A DNA stretch of 9,559 nt from Pedobacter sp. (GTDB lineage: Bacteria; Bacteroidota; Bacteroidia; Sphingobacteriales; Sphingobacteriaceae): contig JAQBOT010000277.1 of assembly GCA_028287885.1 (NCBI GenBank), forward strand, positions 1 through 9,559, read 5' to 3'. The position numbers and the translations under genes were made by a program. Positions 6,365-9,559 of this stretch are shown piece after piece. How positions within the stretch are numbered: position 1 is the first letter of the stretch; every line of letters starts with the position of its first letter. The notes below the pieces were generated by a model. It searched no databases. It was given only the letters and a program-made list of their open reading frames with translations, and had not been told where the DNA came from.

Positions 6365-7072
6365 ATGACTAGTGAAGAGAAAATAAGAAGTGCTTTTGAA
6401 AATAAGAACTGGCAGGAAATAAAAGTAACAGACTCATGGCAGATTTTTAAGATTATGGCCGAGTTTGTAGACGGCTTTGAAAAGCTGGCTAAAATAGGAC
6501 CTTGCGTTTCCATCTTTGGATCCGCTAGAACAGCAGAAACAAACCCTTACTATGAAATAGCCGTTGAATGCGGCAGATTGCTTACAGAGCGTGGATATGG
6601 CGTAATTACAGGGGGTGGACCAGGTATTATGGAAGCTGGAAACAAAGGCGCACACACTAATGGTGGTAAATCTGTAGGATTAAACATTGAATTGCCTTTT
6701 GAGCAGTTCCATAATAAATATATTGACCACAATAAACTTCTTGAATTTGATTACTTCTTCATCAGGAAAGTGATGTTCATGAAATACTCTCAGGGCTTTA
6801 TAGTCCTACCGGGAGGTATGGGTACCATGGATGAAATGTTCGAGGCGATTACCTTGATTCAAACGGGAAAGATTGCCCGATTCCCTATCGTGCTTGTTGG
6901 AAAAGACTATTGGGGCGGTTTAGTGGATTGGATTACGAACACCATGTTACAAAAAGAACACAATATCCATGCAGAAGACTTGAACTTGTTTAGGTTGGTT
7001 GATACTGCGGAAGAAGCTGCAGAACACATCTTCAGGTTCTATGATAAGTATGTATTAAAACCCAACTTCTAG
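6365..7072 (+). CDS. LOG family protein (TIGR00730-type Rossmann fold phosphoribohydrolase)
   Basis: This 235-residue protein carries the LOG/lysine-decarboxylase-like signature. It has GGGPGIMEAGNKGA (83-96), FFIRKVMFMKYS (131-142) and PGGMGTMDE (149-157), which holds the catalytic glutamate. FGSAR (51-55) marks the first Rossmann strand and loop. Characterised LOG proteins cleave cytokinin riboside 5'-monophosphates, or related nucleotides such as AMP, to free base plus ribose-5-phosphate. In bacteria without a plant association the true substrate is often unknown. An N-terminal helical extension (about 1-45) precedes the Rossmann core, as in the longer bacterial forms. It lies 17 bases after the SSS transporter with no terminator between, so the two are probably co-transcribed. 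Its TAG stop (7070-7072) is the first part of a 21-base tandem repeat. Confidence 0.94.
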   Translation: MTSEEKIRSAFENKNWQEIKVTDSWQIFKIMAEFVDGFEKLAKIGPCVSIFGSARTAETNPYYEIAVECGRLLTERGYGVITGGGPGIMEAGNKGAHTNGGKSVGLNIELPFEQFHNKYIDHNKLLEFDYFFIRKVMFMKYSQGFIVLPGGMGTMDEMFEAITLIQTGKIARFPIVLVGKDYWGGLVDWITNTMLQKEHNIHAEDLNLFRLVDTAEEAAEHIFRFYDKYVLKPNF

Positions 7073-7111
7073 AATACGCAAGTACTGTAGTAGAATACGC
7101 CAGAACTCTGG
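7070..7111 (+). repeat. Imperfect 21-base tandem duplication at the LOG gene end
   Basis: Two adjacent 21-base units, 7070-7090 and 7091-7111, both begin TAGAATACGC and match at 17 of 21 positions. The first unit includes the LOG stop codon, so the second copy repeats an in-register TAG 21 bases downstream. A small local duplication after the stop is the simplest explanation. A protein-binding or RNA role is possible but not shown. Confidence 0.7.
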
Positions 7112-7114
7112 AAT

Positions 7115-7191
7115 AAATCAAATGTTAAATGTGCTACAATTTAAGGCTTATGCCAGGATTGTAAAGCCACTAAGCATTTGATTTCTTTTTT
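7115..7191 (+). terminator. Nested hairpin terminator between convergent genes
   Basis: The outer arms AAATCAAATG (7115-7124) and CATTTGATTT (7175-7184) are perfect 10-bp complements. Inside them GTG-CT-ACAAT (from 7131) pairs with ATTGT-AGC-CAC (ending 7170) with small bulges, and a GGC-TTAT-GCC hairpin (7145-7154) caps it. A C and six T residues (7186-7191) follow on the plus strand, so it should end the symporter-LOG transcript. The T run overlaps the stop codon of the convergent DUF502 gene (7192-7190). No T run follows the stem on the minus strand, so termination in that direction is less certain. Confidence 0.65.
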
Positions 7192-7780
7192 AGAAGTGAC
7201 TTACGCCACCGGAAACCACCAGCTTCATGGCGTCTGCAGCACTGATCTTCAGTTCCTTGATTTTCTCGTTCTTCACAATGTATACCTGGCCGGCAAAGGA
7301 ATAGGAGAATGGAAAATAGACTATTGATTCATTAGGAAGTCCGATACGCGATAAGTCGTTCTGCGTTAGGAAGCCTATGCGTTTCATATCACCTTCAACT
7401 TCTACCAGCACGGGATGATTGAACTTCTTTTCATCGCCAACAAAGGCTTCTGTAAGGTCCTTAATGGAAGAGTAAATGAATTTTAAGATGGGTAGTTTAT
7501 TCAGGATCTTTGCGAACCAGTTGTACATGGGTTCGGTTACTAAGTTTGTAACAAAGATCCCTGCGGCAAGAATTAACGTTACCACCGTAACAAGACCGAG
7601 GCCAGGGATATTTCTGTTGTCGCCAGTCCTTGGGTCAATGCCCATGAAGTTGTTCAGGTTTAACCAGCTATCAACAGTCGTAACTGCCCAAACGACAATT
7701 AACACGCTTAGCGTGATGGGCAATACAACCAACAATCCTTTAATGAAGTAATTTAAGAGGGCTCTGCCAACTTTGTTCAT
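7190..7780 (-). CDS. DUF502 family membrane protein
   Basis: This 196-residue integral membrane protein is recognised as DUF502. Residues about 11-34 (FIKGLLVVLPITLSVLIVVW) and 61-82 (GLGLVTVVTLILAAGIFVTNLV) form two hydrophobic segments. They are followed by a conserved region with LPILKFIYSSIKDLTEAF (95-112) and a soluble C-terminal part ending in SGGVSHF. The loop between the TMs holds the typical IPGLGL motif (58-63). No catalytic residues or signal peptide are evident, and its molecular function is unknown to me. It starts 9 bases after the murF-alr stop on the same strand, so it can be co-transcribed with the cell-wall gene. A perfect TAGTTTTG box overlapping that stop, four bases before the ATG, could also give it an independent, near-leaderless transcript. 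Family assignment is confident; role is open. Confidence 0.9.
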   Translation of the reverse strand: MNKVGRALLNYFIKGLLVVLPITLSVLIVVWAVTTVDSWLNLNNFMGIDPRTGDNRNIPGLGLVTVVTLILAAGIFVTNLVTEPMYNWFAKILNKLPILKFIYSSIKDLTEAFVGDEKKFNHPVLVEVEGDMKRIGFLTQNDLSRIGLPNESIVYFPFSYSFAGQVYIVKNEKIKELKISAADAMKLVVSGGVSHF

Positions 7781-7784
7781 AGCG

Positions 7785-7792
7785 CAAAACTA
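7785..7792 (-). promoter_or_regulatory. Candidate internal -7 promoter box for the DUF502 gene
   Basis: The minus strand reads TAGTTTTG, a perfect match to TAnnTTTG, followed by CGCT and then the DUF502 ATG. The first three bases of the box are the TAG stop of murF-alr. The box-to-ATG spacing of 4 bases is the same as at recR. No -33 TTG is visible at normal distance inside the murF-alr coding end, so this may be chance. Confidence 0.3.
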
Positions 7793-9559
7793 CTCATAAA
7801 AATAGACCCGCTTAACTCTTTGGGAAATATTTGTTAATATCTCATAGGGGATGGTACAGATTTGCTCAGCGAGTTCTGCAATGGTCAATACGTCATTAAA
7901 AACAACAACTTCATCCCCGTTTTTAACCTCCATGCCCGTAACATCAAGCATGCACATATCCATGCAAATGGAGCCAACGGTTGGCACCTGTTTACCTCCA
8001 ATCAGCATCTTCCCCACCCCATTACCAAACATTCGGTTGTAACCATCTGCATAACCTATTTTCACTGTTGCGATCGATCCATCGTGCTCCATAATGCCCC
8101 TGCGACTGTATCCCACGGTATCATGGGCTTTAATTGGTTTAACCTGTGTAACTGTAGTTTTCAATGCTGCCACGGCCTGCAAGCCTCTGCCATTTGGAAT
8201 GGCTGCATCAAAGCCATAAAGGCCAATCCCAATCCTAACCATATCCATCTGAGCTTCTGGATGGCGTGTTATTGCTGCCGTGTTGGAGATGTGTTTGATG
8301 AAATCATACCGTAAAGCAGTCGATATTTTTGACACCAGGTTTTTGAAAGAGGCAATTTGTGCTTGTGTAAATGCATCATGCGCCGGATCGTCACTAGCAA
8401 CAAGATGAGAAAAAGCGCTTTTTACCCTCACTTTATTAGAGGTGGTTAACAGCTTTAGCATGTCATCGATTTCGCCTTCCTCAAAACCAAGGCGGTGCAT
8501 GCCTGTATCTATTTTTATGTGAACCGGATAGTTCACCATGCGCTCAGGCAGGAAATTCAAAAAGCCCTGAAGTACTTCCTGGTTGTATAATTCAGGCTCT
8601 AGCTTATGTTTAACAATCGCATCAAATGCTGAAGGCTCCGGGCTCATCACCATAATAGGCAGGTTAATGCCAGCCTTGCGCAAGGCGATGCCTTCATCGG
8701 CATAAGCCACAGCCAGGTAATCTACTTTATGGTACTGAAGAACATTTGCAATTTCAAAGCTGCCGCTGCCGTAGGAAAAAGCCTTCACCATAGCCATAAC
8801 CTTTACACCTGGTTTAAGCCTGGATTTGTAATACTTTAGGTTGCTTGCAAGGGCATTTAAGTCGACCTCCAACACCGTATCATGAATCTTTTGTGTCAGC
8901 AGCTTGCTGATATTTTCAAATTCAAAGCGCCGTGCTCCTTTTACAAGGATCGTTTCTTTATAAAAGTGAATAGAAGGAAAGGCTTCATAGAACTGCTTTG
9001 TGCCTGCATAGAAAACTGCATCCAAATCAAACAGGTGTGCAAAACTTGATATTTGCGGACCGATGCCGATCAAGCGGTTTACGCCTTTCTGGCGGATCAG
9101 AGCTGCAATTTCTGTATACAGTTCTTCGCCGCTCTTACCTGTCTCAAACAGATCAGACAGGATCAGCGTACGTTTATTGTGCTGGTTTTGCAGGTTAAGG
9201 AAGTCCAAAGCAATTGCCAGAGAGGATATGTCGGCGCTATACGAATCATCGATAACCGAGCACTCATTGATCCCATGTTTTAATTCCAGGCGCATACGCA
9301 CAAGGCTCAACTTCTCTAACCTTTCATCAGCCTCATCAGGTGTATAGCCCAAAGCCAGCAAAGTGGCCCAGCAGACGACCGCATTTTCTATGGATGCCTG
9401 ATCACGGAAAGGAATTAAACATTCAATGTCTAATTCTTTATACCGTGCACGTATGTAGCTCTTTCCATCAATCGGCTCGACAAACAGAACTTGCAGGTCT
9501 GCCTCCTGCTTCATGCTCCAGGAGAATTTAACCTTACCTGGAAGTTCAGCGTTCTCGAG
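7790..9559 (-). CDS. Bifunctional UDP-MurNAc-tripeptide:D-Ala-D-Ala ligase / alanine racemase (N-terminus off right edge)
   Basis: The visible 589 codons are open to the right edge. An internal ATG at 9514 is not the true start, because the frame stays open for 15 more codons and the MurF N-terminal domain is missing. Numbered from that Met, the MurF part shows FRDQASIENAVVCW (36-49), the DDSYSAD motif (89-95) and SDLFETGKSGEELY (120-133). A complete alanine racemase follows from about 210. PLP Lys244 and Tyr248 lie in VKAFSYGSG, and K334 and R341 in KIDTGMHRLG. Other racemase landmarks are H370, R427, the catalytic Tyr469 in VGYS and Tyr557 in PYEIL. The protein should interconvert L- and D-alanine and attach D-Ala-D-Ala to UDP-MurNAc-tripeptide in the cytoplasm. 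This fusion is known in Bacteroidota. DUF502 follows 9 bases later. Confidence 0.95.
   Translation of the reverse strand, partial: LENAELPGKVKFSWSMKQEADLQVLFVEPIDGKSYIRARYKELDIECLIPFRDQASIENAVVCWATLLALGYTPDEADERLEKLSLVRMRLELKHGINECSVIDDSYSADISSLAIALDFLNLQNQHNKRTLILSDLFETGKSGEELYTEIAALIRQKGVNRLIGIGPQISSFAHLFDLDAVFYAGTKQFYEAFPSIHFYKETILVKGARRFEFENISKLLTQKIHDTVLEVDLNALASNLKYYKSRLKPGVKVMAMVKAFSYGSGSFEIANVLQYHKVDYLAVAYADEGIALRKAGINLPIMVMSPEPSAFDAIVKHKLEPELYNQEVLQGFLNFLPERMVNYPVHIKIDTGMHRLGFEEGEIDDMLKLLTTSNKVRVKSAFSHLVASDDPAHDAFTQAQIASFKNLVSKISTALRYDFIKHISNTAAITRHPEAQMDMVRIGIGLYGFDAAIPNGRGLQAVAALKTTVTQVKPIKAHDTVGYSRRGIMEHDGSIATVKIGYADGYNRMFGNGVGKMLIGGKQVPTVGSICMDMCMLDVTGMEVKNGDEVVVFNDVLTIAELAEQICTIPYEILTNISQRVKRVYFYE

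Noticed and set aside
7862..8314. 150-residue plus-strand reading frame opposite the alanine racemase domain
   Set aside because: It is fully antisense to a complete, motif-rich racemase, and its Cys/His-rich composition is what a shadow frame of this coding sequence would give.
9512..9514. ATG as the start of the murF-alr gene
   Set aside because: The frame is open for 15 further codons to the window edge and the MurF N-terminal domain is missing, so this Met is internal.
1..9559. A novel defence, mobile or CRISPR-type system
   Set aside because: All long reading frames fall in recognised housekeeping, transport or conserved membrane families. There are no transposase, recombinase, toxin-antitoxin or repeat-spacer signatures, and no compositional break was noticed.

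Overview
The window looks like chromosomal housekeeping DNA from a member of the Bacteroidota, most likely a Sphingobacteriales relative (Pedobacter/Mucilaginibacter/Sphingobacterium-like). Three things point there. First, one reading frame fuses MurF to alanine racemase, which is characteristic of that phylum. Second, Shine-Dalgarno-like purine tracts are missing before the starts. Third, several starts are preceded by the phylum's TAnnTTTG type of -7 box. Genus-level placement is inference. No mobile element, CRISPR array, tRNA or rRNA was seen, and every gene that lies fully inside the window appears intact.

Layout. Positions 1-3229 (minus strand) hold a tryptophan operon in the transcription order leader peptide - attenuator - trpD - trpF - trpB - trpA; trpA runs off the left edge. 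trpC is missing from its usual place between trpD and trpF, and trpE/trpG are not upstream. The 227-base stretch before trpD carries a 17-residue leader ORF with three consecutive Trp codons, a 7-bp candidate antiterminator, and an intrinsic terminator with a U tract that ends 11 bases before the trpD start. This is a textbook-style transcription attenuator. Upstream on the same strand are a short-chain dehydrogenase (3322-4137) and recR (4143-4760), separated by 5 bases.

A divergent promoter region (4761-4838) separates recR from a plus-strand pair: a sodium:solute symporter (4839-6347) and a LOG-family phosphoribohydrolase (6365-7072), 17 bases apart. That pair ends in a small tandem repeat and a roughly 70-base nested hairpin with a T run. 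The hairpin is shared with the convergent minus-strand pair, a DUF502 membrane protein (7190-7780) and the MurF-alanine racemase fusion (7790 to beyond the right edge).

How the genes work together. TrpD, TrpF, TrpB and TrpA cover four of the steps from anthranilate to tryptophan, and the leader would tune them to charged tRNA-Trp. Anthranilate synthase and indole-3-glycerol-phosphate synthase must come from elsewhere in the genome. The MurF-Alr fusion makes D-alanine and also performs the D-Ala-D-Ala addition to the peptidoglycan precursor. RecR serves recombinational repair. The most rewarding signals are the trp attenuator with its unusual geometry and a recurring close spacing between -7 boxes and start codons. 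I did not find evidence for a wholly new defence or mobile system.
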